From the NCBI RefSeq assembly GCF_019393635.1, contig NC_057863.1, forward strand, positions 642,293,306-642,357,305: 64,000 nucleotides of DNA, written 5' to 3'. The DNA is from Dromiciops gliroides. Its lineage: Eukaryota; Chordata; Mammalia; Microbiotheria; Microbiotheriidae. The position numbers and the translations under genes were made by a program. The notes under the pieces are model-generated. The model worked only from the letters and a program-made list of their open reading frames with translations. It made no database searches and was not told where the DNA came from. Below are positions 11,064 to 24,000 of this stretch, in pieces. Position 1 is the stretch's first letter. The number at the start of each line of letters is the position of its first letter.

Positions 11064-12300
11064 TCAAGTTTAGACTAAGTGTGAAATGTCTTTGATAGAT
11101 TGCTTGAGACATTTGCACCCCAGAAAGATTTTCGGGGAAGCTTAGCATCTTATCACTATAAGGGATAGGGGAACTTGACTGATTTACTCAATCAAGCAGA
11201 TGTAAGAACAGTGGGAGGCAGGAGAGATAAGGAGGCCAGGGAGTGCAATGACCAAGATGAAGTGGGGTCCAGTTCGTTCCCAGGTAAGCCCATCATCCTT
11301 CTGCCCCAAGAAACAGGTCTTGGCCTCTCTCATTGGTAAGTTGCACCCTTCTCTATAGGGACTCTATTCCCCATACAGACGTATCCATGTGACAGTGAGC
11401 CTCTGCCTAAACCAGGACCTGGGTCTGTGCGTCCCTCTGGCCCGGGACTTGCCATTTGTCCTGTGTGCTCAGTAAAAGTGATGGGAGGTGGGCTGGGTGG
11501 TGAGGGAGAACATGTTGGGGGGATTGTCTGGGAGGCACAAACGTAGAGACTCAGCCCCTCCTCCGGCACCTTGCAATAACAACGCACCTTTATCTAGGAC
11601 ACTGAGTTGGGGAAACACTTTCCACCCACTAACCAGGTAACTCTCTTCATAAGAGATGCCAGCATTGATTACATGAAGGAGAATGCATCCAGATGCCCAG
11701 CAGCCAGTCCCCAACCTGCCAATCCAGATCCCACCAATCCCGCATAACTTTAGACAAGTCCTTCTTTTCTCTGGACCAGAGGGAAAAAAAAAGAAAAAGA
11801 AGGAGGCTGGACTGGGCTGCTCCTAAAATCTCTTCCAGTTGTGAAGGGGAACAGACAAGGAGAAGGAGGGTGACCGGGGAAGGATGTGGGGATGCGTTCT
11901 TCTGGATCTCTCAGATGCTTGAAAGTCTGTCTCCATAACTTCACTCCCACTCCTCGAGAGCATGGCTTCTCTGACACCCAACACAGTTTCCGGCACTTAC
12001 TTGGTCAACACTTGTTGATTGGTTGGGCCAGACCCTATGTCATTAGGAAGTGCTATTCCATGCCCAGCCCAGTACTGGGTGTCCCCTATTATCTTCCCCC
12101 TCCTCTGTCTCCTCAAGTCCAGGAACTCCTTAAGGGCAGGGTCAAGAAGCCTCCCCATTGTGGGCACTGCGAATCTCTTCTTTATTCGGCTTTCCCTCCC
12201 CCCCCCCCCCCGTACTGATTCTGCTACACAGGTGGCACCAGTTGGCGGTACCCCTTTCCCCAAACCCCTGGGAAAGGGTGAGAATCATGGAACCCAGAGC
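11064..12300. other. Intergenic sequence 3' of MAG
   Basis: Mostly single-copy, GC-moderate DNA with a C-run near 12197. CD22 would be expected further left on the minus strand, but no CD22 exon was recognised here. Confidence 0.5.
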
Positions 12301-12321
12301 AAGAAGGTGGCCTCAAGGACA

Positions 12322-12327
12322 TTTATT
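12322..12327 (-). terminator. MAG: MAG poly(A) signal
   Basis: AATAAA on the minus strand about 380 nt past the MAG stop codon. The minus strand just beyond it is rich in T and C. Cleavage is expected near 12300, which would make the 3'UTR about 400 nt. Confidence 0.75.
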
Positions 12328-12708
12328 GAGTGTTCCCTCCATACAGATCCTGGGGCCACACAGGAGAAAGAAAGGAAGAAGGGGGGCAGGGGGGCAATAA
12401 ATAACAGAGACAGGAACTCCCCTCTCGACTGATGAACAAGGTGGATGGAGGTTAGAGGGGAGTCATGATGAGGGGAGGGAGAGGGCAGGACCAGGAACTA
12501 GGAGAAGGGTGGGCTTGGGAGGGGGAGGTGAGACCGCTAGGTCCTCTTCCTCTCTCCGCTCCCCTCCCTTCCCTTCCCCCCTCCTTTTGCCCTAAGAGGA
12601 AGAGGAGCCAGAAGCCAGCCCTAGAAACCACACATGGCTGTGGTAGGGGGAGATTCTGGGGTAGGGGATCCTGAGGGCAGGGTAAGAGGCAGGCAGCCCC
12701 TAAGCCCC

Positions 12709-15700
12709 TCACTTGACCCTGATCTCTGCATACTCAGCCAGCTCCTCTGTTAGGGTGTAGCTATCCTTGGTGGGGCGTTTCCCCAGGTCCACGTGGGCGT
12801 AGCTCAGGTCCAGCTCCGGGGGTTCCCCTCGAAGGCCCAGCAGCCTCCTCTCAGCGCCCAGGCGCCTCTCACTCTAGGAGGGGGCAACCACCAGTTATAG
12901 GGGGAGTTCCTTCCCTTCATCTCCAGCTCCTGGCTTCTGCCTGGGTTGCCAAGAGTTTGCTGCATTTCTTCTCCTTTCATTCATTTCCTGTTGCTCACTG
13001 AGTCAAAGCCAGACTCTCCAGCCACCCCCCACCCCCATCCTCTACCCACCAAGCCCCACTTCCTGTAATTCCTCAAAGTGTCACCTCTGCTGTGCTGGTC
13101 CAGGATCCAGCCCACAGCCTGCGGCCTCCATTTCTGGCCCCCAACAATTCCCTCACCTCTCTGCTAGCTCAGGATCCTCCCCTGTTCCAGCAAGCCTTTG
13201 GATCTGCCCTCAACAACTGCATTGTGCCCAACACTGGGCAGCTTAGCTTTGCCGCGTACTTTTGTGTATGTTCCTGGCCTTTTACTACCCCAGTCCCGCC
13301 TGAGGGGTCGAGGTGGGGAGTGGGGGTGACTCCCTTATGTGGAGACAATGGCTCCTCCTTCCTTCATAGCCCCCCTACATCCTTTCACAGCCTTATACAT
13401 AGGGAACGCTTAGGACATTGTGATGACTGACAATACCAACTGGGAGCTCAGAGACAAAGACAGTAGTGAGAAGCGGCAGCTAGACAGAGGAGAGAACAGG
13501 CACGACTTGTATCCAGCTCCCTCCCTCCCTCTCTTCCTCCCTCCCTCCTTAACCTTTAGGAATCCACAAACTCCTGAGGCACAAGCACCCACGCACACAT
13601 AAAGGGGTCCCAGAAGCGGATACACTGAGGCCGCAGGCAACCTACCTGGGGCGCTCAGTGACTTTCCAGGGTAGAGACCTCTTTGGACTATTAGAGAAGG
13701 AAACGGAGTCACAGTCCAGGGAGACCAGGGGAGAACAGACAAGCCCCTCCCCCTGCCCCCCCAGGGGCACCGCCCAGGCTCCATCCCCTGCTCCCCTCGA
13801 AATCCAGCCATTTGGCCCCTCAGACGTGTCACACGACTTGTGTTGTCCATCTCCCACTCCCCTCCTCCCCCGGCTTCCAGCGCCCCCTTCTCCTCAACCC
13901 TTAGTTTGCAATCTAGTTCTTGACTTCCCCTGCCACCCCCTCCTCAAACCCTCGCCCATATCTGTTACTCCCTAGTCCTCACCTCGGATTTCTCAGGCAC
14001 CCCTGGAATGCGGAAGTCACTGCTGAACAGAACAGGGGGGTTCTCCCCACTTGGAAAGCCGGGGTTCTCAGTCATGTTCTTCCTGTGAGGGCAGTACCCA
14101 TCAGGCCCCTACCCCTGTGGCCAGGTTCTAGTCCCCACTCCTGTTCCCAGAGCTATTAGGAGGATTTTCACTTGGGGCAAAAACAGCTAGTGGAGGTGGG
14201 TGTGTGGGGAAGTAGTCATTGGGGTAAGGTGAGATAGGCCCTGGGAGAAGGGGGATCCCAGCAATAACACCCTTGGTGAGGTTGTGGGGTATTGGGGTGC
14301 TACTCTGCAGCGACTCGGCCCAGGGTGGGGTGGGGGGCACCATGAGATAAGAAGCAGCGGTGTGTGGGTCCCCTCCCTGCCCCCTCAGTGTCTTCCTAGT
14401 TACAGCTCTGCCAGCTCCATTGTCTTCTCCTGAACCGAGGATACTCGGCTTGGAGGAAGCCGACCATCTCCCATGCCCAAAGACGTATCTGTACCCAGTC
14501 CTGGTCAACAGCTCTCCCCTTTCCTCAACCAGGATACTTGGGAGATTTCATTTTGTGACAGAGCGAGCTCTCTGCTTTGGTACTGGGAATATCCACTCCC
14601 TCTAGTCATTTCCCTGGACCCCAGGAGGCCTGGCTGCCTGCCCTCAGCCGTCCTCCCTCTCCCTCTGGTGGTAAGTGGTGAGAGGAAACAGATTGCTCTA
14701 TCTTGGCCCCAGACGTCACGAGGACGAGAAGGAGGCTGGCCAAACCATGGGCTCCACCCATCTGAGCCCATCTTCAGGGCCTGGCCTGATTCACGAGCCA
14801 TGGTGATCTGGGGCTGATATCCAATAAAAGCCAGGAGGAAGTAAGTGGATGGGGTTTAAATCACTTGGCCAGGCCAGGTTTTAAGGGTAGGGACTGAAAG
14901 TGTAAAAGTTACAGGTAGGAACCGGGAAACTTTTTCTTGGACTCTTTCCCTCCTCCCGAACTCCCTTATCAAAGTCAATGGCAAATGGAAACAGCCTGAG
15001 GCTAGAAACTGGCCTTTTGCTTGTTTGTTTTAGGCAAAGGGTCGCACAGTCCTGGTGACTCCAGGGCTGGTACTCTATCCACTGTACCACCTAGCTGCCC
15101 CTAGGAACAGGTTTTCATTTTGTCTTGCCCGATTGCCTAGCACCCACTTTTGTACAGAGTAGGTGTTTTAACATGCCTTGTTAAATGAATGCATTCAAGA
15201 CAGTTTAGGATTTCAGGATTAATTGTGCGAAATCTCCCCTCTGTATTGCAAACAATTGAGAGTTGGCTGGCTTTATTTTTGTTGAGGTCCTGACTTTCCC
15301 ATGGGGGCTTCCTAAAAGCAAGGGTTATCTTCCCTCCCTCCTCTACTCCCCTCCTAACAACGTACAGCATAGTACTGTACACATAGGGACCTTAACGAGA
15401 AAATTAACAACGTCATATAGAACCAAACACCTTCCTTCTCCTCCGTGTTCCCAAGCTTCCTAGAAGCCACCACCACCCTGCCCTGGACAGGAGCGAGGGG
15501 GCATTGAGTCTCTGCCCCCTGCCCACCCACCCCCTGCTCTCACTTCCTGCGCGTCTGGGTGATGTAGCACACGATGGCGATGAGGATGGCAAAGGCGACC
15601 ACGGCTCCCACCGGCCCGATTTTTGCCCACATCAGTCTGTCTATAGCCAGGAGAGAAACAAACAAGCCGGAGGCCCATGAGGGAGCGGGAAGGTGTAGGC

Positions 15701-17362
15701 CGGAGGGGGAGTTTGGGAAGGGGCACAGCCCTCGGCTGAATGGGGAGAAGGCTGGGGTTTTGATCCCTCGTGGATAAGGGACAGAAAGCTCCCCCTGCCT
15801 CCCACCGCCACCCGATCTGGCTTACTCACTGGCTCCCTGGAAGGGCAGCTCCAGAGCCTTGGAGCCATAGAGATTCCGAGCCAAGCAAACCACTCGGGGT
15901 GGGGATTGCACCTGCCCCCGAAGGCTGAGAATACTAGTGAGCACAAGCCCCCTCCGTTCAGAGTACACGAATTCCCGCTCCGTCTCATTCACAGTCACAT
16001 TTCGGGATGGCAGCTCAAAGGCCACGGCGGGCTCTGGATTAGACTTGACGGCACAGACGCACTGCACCATGTCCCTCACCGCCGCACAGTGGGACTCCAG
16101 GAGGATCACGGGGGCAACTGCAAAAGTAGGTACGGTAGCGATGCTTAGAGAGAGCCAGACGTTTCCCTAACACCAGGTTCCAAGAAGCCTTCCCGAGCCT
16201 GCTGGTGGAAAGGACCGGGAGCTAGCCTCCCAAGTGGCCTCCCTGCCTCCACTCTCTCCACCCCAGCCCAGCCTGTCCAGGCCACCAAGAAGATTCATCT
16301 TCCTAAAATACAAGTCTGACTCGACTTCCCCTCCTGCTGACGAGTCCCTGTGGTCTACAGGAAAAAAGTCACAGAATCTTAGAGCTGGAAAGTCCAGGAC
16401 CTTGGAGGTCATCGGAACCAACCCCCTCATTTTACATATGAAAGAGGTGGGGCTCCGAGAAGTCCAAACTGCCCTTAAGAGTGTGCTTGAAAAAAAAAAA
16501 GTGTCCGTGACATGGCCTCAACCTGAATGGATCGACTAGAAGTCAGAACAAATGTTAGCTCGCTGGGCTGATTCTCAGGGGGGCGGTGACTGAGGCAACC
16601 GCCTTGACCTTTGGGTTGTATTCGCTCCCCTGCTCTAAAAGCTTTCTTGAGTGGCTCCCCATTACCTCCAGGATAAAAATGTGCGCTCCTCAGCTCAGCA
16701 TTTAAAGCCTAGTTTGCCTGTGGGTCGGCTTCTCAGACTTAGTCCACACGCTCGGATTGCATTCACTCCTAAACTCCACGCCTTAGAATCCAGGCGCCAC
16801 TTCCTACAGGAAGCCTTCCCTGATTCCTCTAGTTAACATTCCCACTCCCTTTAAAGGAAGTTTTATTTCCTCTTCAGTAGAAACACTATCTCCACCACCA
16901 TCCACCACCACAGTAGGATGTCCTCTGGATTCCAGGCTCAAACACTGATCAGGGACCATCCCCAGGTCCCCGGCGATAGGGGCAGCAGGGAGGGAAGGCA
17001 AGCTGGGTGGAAGAGGGGACTCACACTCCACGGAGATATTGAAGGCGCTGGCCCTCTGACCATATTGGTTCTCAGCCACACACCAATATTCTCCGTCATC
17101 CTCGGCGGTGACAGCTGGCAGCTCCAGCAGCAGTTGGCTCTCATAAATGACCGTGGCCAGAATCTGCTTCTCCTTGAAGATGGTGAGGATGGGGTCCGGG
17201 TTGCTCTGTGTGGAGCAGAGGATGGACACCGCTTCACCCTCCACCGCTACCACAGTCCCATTCACTGAAGGTTTCCAGGGAGCATCTGAGAATGGTGGAG
17301 AAAGAGCGTGGGACACGGGAGCAGAGGGAGGACCTGAGAGCTGAGATTCCCCCCGCCCCATC

Positions 17363-17427
<65 letters not shown>

Positions 17428-20400
17428 TTTTCTCACACATACTTACACACATACTCACACACATGCTTTCTTACACTTTCACACACACATTCTCTCTCAC
17501 ACATACACACTCATACAAACACATTTTCTCACACACATACACTCACACACACACTTTCTCTCACATTTTCTCACACATACTTTCTCACACACATAAACAC
17601 ATTCTCACACACACTTTCTCACACACATCTTCTCACACATACTTTCTCACACACACTTTCTCTCACACATACTCACACACTCTCTCATACAAACACATTT
17701 TCTCACACACATTTTCTCTCTCTCTTTCACACACACACACTTCCACTATTCCCTGGGAATCAGAAACCCAGCCCTAACCTTGTCCAGATCCCAGATGCTA
17801 ATTCAGTACCTAATTTTAGGATAACTACAAACCTACCCCTAACCTATAATACTAGTTTTGTCCTAGCCCCTTAAGTTTCTAACTCTTGTGACAGCTGCAA
17901 TTCAACCCAAGATCATCCTTTAATGTCCTTAGAAAACCTATGAGCTAAGGGATGAGCCAATCCCTAATCCTCCCCCAGCTGAACTGGCCAGTTCACCCTG
18001 CCCTCTTCTCTCTTTGTCTCCCCAGCTCCCATCCCCATCCCCAAGGAGAGCCAGTGATGGGGAGGGTTCGGGGGGAGAGGGGGTAGCTCACACATGACAC
18101 TGAGTCCCACGGTGTGGTTGTCCTGCCCGTGGGCATTCTCAGCTAAGCAGGCGTAGATGCCATCTTCCTCAGGGGTCAGGTCCTCCAATTCCAGGGTCAA
18201 GGTCCTGGCCACAGCTTCCTTGAGCACTGCCCCATCCCGCATCCAGGTCAGCAGAGAGGTTGGGTTACTGTCTGCCCCACAGAGCAAGCTCACCTGTGAC
18301 CCCTCTATGGCCTCCACGGATGTATTCATCTCCACGATTAAAGGGGGGTCTGAGAGCAGGGACAGACACCAAGAAGCTTTAGGACACTCGGACATTTTTT
18401 TTTCCAAAGGTCTCTTTTCTCTCCCAGGACCCAGACATCCAATCTGCAGATCCCACCATTATTCTCCCAAACCCCAGGGGGCAGCTAGGTGGTGAAGTAG
18501 ATAAAGCTCCGGCCCTGGATTCAGGAGGACCTGAGTTCAAATCCATGGTCAGACACTTAACACTTACTAGCTGTATGACCCTGGGCAAGTCACTTAACCC
18601 TCATTGTCCCTCAAAACAAAAACAAAAAAGCAAAACAAACCCCAGGTATCTTCCCCCCCTCTCCCTTGGGCCCAGGAATTCATGGAAAAGCTTCTACTTC
18701 CTGCTTCAGACTCTGATACCTCAGGACCCCTCAAGGCTCGGGGTCTGCCCTCCCCACCTCCAGGGTCTGTCTTCAAGCTCACATTTGATGTCCAGGCTGG
18801 CGTAGCCCTCAAATTGGAAGGTGGTGTTGGGGAAGGTAACCTGGCAGCCAAGCCGGTGCCCGTTGGCCTCTCGGGTGGGCACAAAGTGCAGCAGTGATGC
18901 CTGCACCCAGGTACCCCCATCCTCCCGCATCCTGCCCAGCACAGCGGGAGCCCCTAGGTCATCATGGCCCAGCCAGCTCAGCGTCGGGTGCAGCTCCAGG
19001 CAGTTGTCGGGCACCATGCAGCTGATCTCCACTTCCGTGCCTGCCACAATTTCAGGTGGCACAACGATACTGGGCGCGTCTGTCCAGGTTGGGGGGAGTC
19101 AGTGATGGAGGCACCCATAACTTTTCTCCCACTATCCCAACAAGTCTCCCGAGGTATTCCTCCTCCTCCTCTTTCCTCATTCATACACATACCCCTCCCT
19201 AAACCCACACCACCCATGCACTGACCCCTTCTCTAGCACAGCATTCCCATCCCCTGTCCATCTGTCTCTCGGTTCAGGGCATCCACGACTTTGTCCTGGA
19301 CAGAGATCTCTATTTGTATTGGTTGGTCTGTCTCAGACTATAAGCGAATGTCCCCCTTCATGCCACCCCAGTCAGGGATGGATCTAGGTAACTCCTTCTT
19401 TTGGACTGGGACCATGTGGTGGTCCAGGGTCTGGGAAATCTGTTACTTGGCAACAGTGATGGTGGTGATGAAGAACATGGGCCTTAAGGGAATCTGGGTG
19501 TAGGACCTCTGGGAAGGAACAAACAGCAGTGATGGAAACCAGGCTGTGGGTCTAAAGTCAGTCTTGGCTTGGCCAGTTTGACATCTCCTGGCCACCCCTC
19601 CCCCTCCCCCTGACTCCTTTTGAGATTCTGGGATTGAGGCAAGGGGTCCGAGGCTGGAGAGTTGGGTGGGAAGAGATGAAAGGAGGCAGAGCATGGACTT
19701 CCCAGCTGAGAACCAGCTAAGACCCCAGTCTGGTTTTCATGATTCCTGACCCCCTTTAGAGGGGAGGTCCTTAAAGAAAGGGACTACTGGGGGCAGCTAG
19801 GTGACGAAGTGGATAAAGCACCGGCCCTTGATTCAAGAGGGCCTGAGTTCAAATCTGGCCACACTTACTAGCTGTGTGACCCTGGGCAAGTCACTTAATC
19901 CTCATTGCCCCGCAAAAAAAGAAAAAAAGAAAAGAAAAAAGGGACTGTTTCTAGCCTTTCTTGGGACCCTCAGTGCTTGGCATACAGTAAGCACTTAATT
20001 AATGCTTACCGACTGACTAACCTACTTCCTTCACCAACACAATCCCTACTTCCACTAGAGATCCCTTTGGGTCTAATTACACATGCCCCCAGCTCAGGGT
20101 GGAGGGAATGCCACAGACTCGGGTGGGGGGACATCAGCCTACAGTCTAGGATGGACACCTTGATGCAGGCATGTAAGGGGCAAGTCACTCCTCTGTAAAG
20201 TCGGGGATAAGAAGATGGTCTATCTGGGAAACTGTCCCCTGGCCCCCCAGGACTGACCCTCACCTTCAGACATGCCCCCACGTGGGTTACTCACTGATGA
20301 TGTCCAATGTGCTGTGTTCAGAGAAGGTGTACTGATTGTAACCTCCCAGGTCTGCTCGGAAGTAGTACTTTCCCCCTAGCTCCGGACTCAGGTTTGTGAG

Positions 20401-20981
20401 TTGCAAGGTGCAGTTTCGGAGCCCCAGGTCCCCAAGGAGCCGGCTCCGGCCCTGGAAGCTCTCGTGGACGACATGGGTCCGGGATTTGAAGACCACCGGG
20501 GGGTAGTTCTTGGGGTAGGGACTGTTGAAGTACCAGACACCATGGACCACAGCAGGCCGCAGCTCATCCGGAAAATCGAATCGGCACGGGATGGAGACAC
20601 AAGTCCTTTCAAAGGCTGAGATGGATGAGGGCATCCAGGCTCCCCACTGTCCACCCCTTGAGGCTTTGGGGAGGAAGGAGACCCAGGCTGGAGACATATC
20701 CAGTCCCACATCTTTCCTTTCTAGGACTCAGGCATCCTTACCCTGGAATTGTGAGTGCGCGAGCACACACACACACACCCACACTCGCTCACTCACTCAC
20801 TCACACACATCTCAGTCCTATATTCTTCTTCAGGGACCTATCGCTCTGCCTCATGCTCTCCACGCCTACCCCCACCCCCAGGGTTCAAGGCCTTAAGTAA
20901 TCTAGTCACCCCCATTTCCCTTTACCTGCGTTTACCTGCGATCATAATCCAAAAGAGGGGCAGGGCAGTGAGGTACCTCAT
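12709..20981 (-). CDS. MAG: Myelin-associated glycoprotein (siglec-4), L-MAG form
   Basis: Sialic-acid-binding Ig-family adhesion protein of the periaxonal membrane of myelinating glia. Coding exons (minus, in order): 20936-20981, 20295-20663, 18783-19079, 18092-18349, 17025-17285, 15830-16117, 15544-15640, 13983-14082 and 12709-12873. All have GT/AG borders and matching phases, and sum to 1,881 nt (626 aa, the human length). Exon 1 carries the signal peptide, exon 2 the V-set domain with the sialic-acid arginine (R118 in YYFRADLGG), exons 3-6 four C2-type Ig domains, and exon 7 the membrane helix followed by QTRRK. The last exon gives the L-MAG tail with EYAEIRVK, the region phosphorylated by Fyn in other mammals. 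A 5'UTR acceptor candidate lies about 20-35 nt upstream of the ATG; upstream non-coding exons were not placed. Human RGD at 118-120 reads RAD here. Intron SINEs lie at 18477 and 19789. Confidence 0.97.
13646..13687 (-). CDS. MAG: Alternative S-MAG exon with in-frame stop
   Basis: This 42-nt cassette lies between MAG coding exons 8 and 9. A pyrimidine-rich acceptor ending CTAATAG precedes it and a GTAGGT donor follows. Read in the phase left by exon 8 it encodes SKEVSTLESH and then TGA, closely resembling the S-MAG tail of rodents (REVSTRDCH, from memory). Inclusion gives the short cytoplasmic isoform; skipping gives L-MAG. The exon is not obvious from open frames because it is so short. The rodent exon is recalled as 45 nt. 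Confidence 0.87.
15030..15103 (-). mobile_element. CORE-SINE fragment in MAG intron 7
   Basis: Only the head half remains (ATCCACTGTACCACCTAGCTGCC read on +). Confidence 0.7.
17367..17742 (+). repeat. CA microsatellite with degenerate ACTCACAC minisatellite in MAG intron 4
   Basis: A pure CA run (about 17367-17421) passes into some 320 bp of TTTCTCACACACA-like units. It lies between MAG coding exons 4 and 5. Confidence 0.9.
18477..18641 (+). mobile_element. WSINE1-like CORE-SINE in MAG intron 3
   Basis: Flanked by CAAACCCCAGG-type duplications near 18468 and 18642; antisense to MAG. Confidence 0.88.
19789..19940 (+). mobile_element. WSINE1-like CORE-SINE in MAG intron 2
   Basis: Antisense to MAG, flanked by AAAGGGACT-type repeats. 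A short deletion removes the core sequence CAGACACTTAAC. Confidence 0.85.
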
Positions 20982-21015
20982 GGTGCTCCCCAGGAAGAAC
21001 TGGGAGGGCAGCAGC

Positions 21016-24000
21016 TGGGGATTGGAGAGGAAAGGGTTAAAAGGGCAGGTGTCCCAAGGGTCTTAAAGGGATCCTTGAAAAGGAGGACCATTTAATCCAA
21101 CAAGCATTGATTGGGCATCTACCATATGTAAGGCACTGGGCACAGCACTGCAGATACAGAAAGGAGGATGGAGTGGAGGAATTGCTGGCGGGCAGGGTGA
21201 GCAGAGTTGGGGGAGGGAGCCAGGAAGAAGACACACCTTGCCTTAGAGATCAGATCTTCACGAGTCCCGTTGAGTCTTGAGAAAATCCTTTATTCCAAAC
21301 TGAAGCTGTGAGCCAGCCGACCTGGAATGAAAATTCGGAAAATGGAGAAGAGAAGCCCAAAGCAATCTGCTCCCCATCCTCTGTGCCCAAAAGCTGGCCA
21401 GTCCAACTTTCAACTCTCCATGTTCCCCTCCTCATCCTCCCCCCCCCAAATGGGACCTGGCAGCCAGTTACCTCTCCCCTGGCCCATAGTATCTGGCTGC
21501 CCCATGTGCCCGGACGCCTGGGGCCCCCACACACATTCCCTCTTCAGTGTTGGCAGCAGCTGGGACTGTGGTGAGGGGGTGGAAACAGTTCCCTGAATCA
21601 TGACAGCCCTTGCTTCCCCCCCTCCCCAAACACCAGGGAGAGTCCTGAGGAGGCCCCCAGGTGGGAGGGAGTGGGGAGAGGTGACACTATAAGAAAGACA
21701 GAGGAGAGGGAGACCCCAATGCTCCGACTGGATGGGAGGAGGTACGGGGCAGGGGGGAGGCGAGAAGGAAGCCACACTTCTGACGGGGGAAGTGTGGGAG
21801 CAAGGGAAAAGAAAGCCTCAAAGTCCCACAGTGGGAGGTGAGGTGGGACCCGAGAGACGTGAGCGAGTGGGGGGGGGGCCTGGGTCCATGGCGACCATCC
21901 CGTCAATGACTCCGTTTCACCAACTTGACATTCCCCAAATGCCGGGAGCATTCCTGCCGCCTTCTGCCCCCCCACGGACCCCGATGTCCCCACCCCCCAG
22001 CCAGGGCCTGGCCCCTGGCCCCAGCACAAAGGAGTGCTGTTCCATCTGGGGGCTCTGCTACCCCCTCTCCCCTGGGGGCTTCTGGGATAGGAGGTGTGTG
22101 AGAAAGAAAGCCCTTCTTCCCCACACCCAGCACTGATGAATGGAGCATGGCTGTCTGCCTGAGGTGGGAGGGGGGGGGGGAAAGGAAGTCCCTGAAGTTG
22201 GAAGTCCCGATGGTCCCTTTCTAAACTCTGCCATGCCCTACGATGATAGCATTTGGAAGGCACCTCCTCGTTTTTTCCGAAGAGGAAACTGAGGCACAGA
22301 GCTACTAAGTAACGGAGCCAAGATTCAGACCCAGATTCTATGGTCTTCCTATCATGGCCAGACCCCCTCTTCCCACCCCTTTTATATACCCACACACGCA
22401 TACAGAGACAGACACGTGGAGAGGCAGCTCACACACACACACACACACACACACACCCATACAGACATCCACACAGAGAAGCTCCAGCCCTTAGCCCCAT
22501 GTCTTGACCAAGGAAGCCCTCATGCTCCTGAAAACACATTGAAGTAAGAGACAGATTCACAGACACACACGCCTGTGCAACCCCCCCAAAGACATCCAGA
22601 CTGGCAGACAGGCTCCCTCAGACACCGACCGTCAGGAGTGGAGGTAGAAACATGTCCAGGCGTCTGCAAACATCCGCCCCCACCCCCAAGAGGCAGACTG
22701 GGTCCTGACCCAAGCATCCCATTGGCTTGTTATTTTTTCTCTCCTTGCCCCCGTCCCTCAATCCCCCTCGGCTTCCTGGGTGCCCTGGTTATCCCCCAGC
22801 TCCCCACCCCCAACCGATGACTCCCTGCCCAAGAAGTCCATTCCCCGACCTGAGAGCCCTTCCCAGCCTAATCGATCCAGATCAGACGGGCCCCTGCTCC
22901 CTTGCCTTCAGGATTCACTGCGCTGACCTCTCTCCTGTCCCCTCAGCTTCAGCCTGTCCACCCATCCAGTTCCCCCTCCCCTGTCCCAGGGTCTAGGCCT
23001 CCGAGGACCAGCCCTTCCCCTCCCCCCTCACACACACATACACACACACACACACCCAGGGTGCCAGGGGCCGCCTGCCTCCAGCACCCAGCTCCTCCCT
23101 GCCCAGGGAGGGGGGGTACAAAAGAGCCCTTGTCACAGCTGGGGCTCAGGCCGGGCTGCCGGATGCCTGGGTCCTACATGAGTGTAGAGATGTGTGGAGG
23201 AAAGGATGGCTTATAGGCTTCTCCTGTTTCTCCCTCGATCTCTACTCCCCTACCCCTGCTTCCTCCCCATCTCGAACCTCATTCCCCAGTGAGATCCTTA
23301 GCAGGTTGCAGCCCTCATTGCTGCCCCCCAGGGCCCCAGTCACCAGCATTCTGTGGCAGTATGGGTGAGGACCAGCAGTGATTTATTCCCAGAGGCTCGG
23401 GGAAAAGCAGTACCCATCACCGTCCATGATAGGATAGTAGAAAGAACACCAGACCTGGATGCTGGTCAGGCCTGGCTCCTGAGCCTCAGTTTCCCTAATC
23501 TGTAAAGTGGAAATACCTCCCAAAGCTGTTGTTATGAGGGGCAAATGACATCATGTGTGTGATAGTGCTATGGGAATGTTGGCTGGATACGTATTGTTCT
23601 CCCCCCACACACACACACGCCCAAGCTGGCTCTCCCATTCAAACGCTAGCCCTCAATCTTCCAAAGGGGGCCACTGTAGAGGTAGTTATCATTGTATGTC
23701 CCAGTGGCCAGGACACCAGGCAGCCTGCCAGCCAACCTGAATATCACTACAGCTTTCCCCATCCTGCCCACCAACCCCAAAGTCAGGGAGGGAGGAGGGG
23801 TGCTATCTCCCCAAGAGGGAATCCCTGAGTGAGGGGATGGGAATTCCCAGGAGGAAAGGAGATAGTTGGAAGGGGGGGGGGAGGAACCGGTCCTGCCACC
23901 CCCACCTCCGGCTCCATGATGTCAGACGCTGCCCGTGCCTTCCCCGAGACTGAGACAAAGACCCATTGAGGAAGCAACTGGGGAGGGGGGAGGGATGAAC

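Noticed and set aside
1-12300. CD22 sought left of MAG
   Set aside because: No Ig-domain exon or ITIM tail recognised; the gene probably lies beyond the left edge.
17208-17777. 189-codon frame rich in His and Thr
   Set aside because: Translation of the CA/ACTC microsatellite in the MAG intron.
21598-22401. 267-codon minus-strand frame upstream of MAG
   Set aside because: Low-complexity, Pro/Gly/Ser-rich reading of C- and G-rich DNA that includes a MIR-like remnant; no family resemblance.
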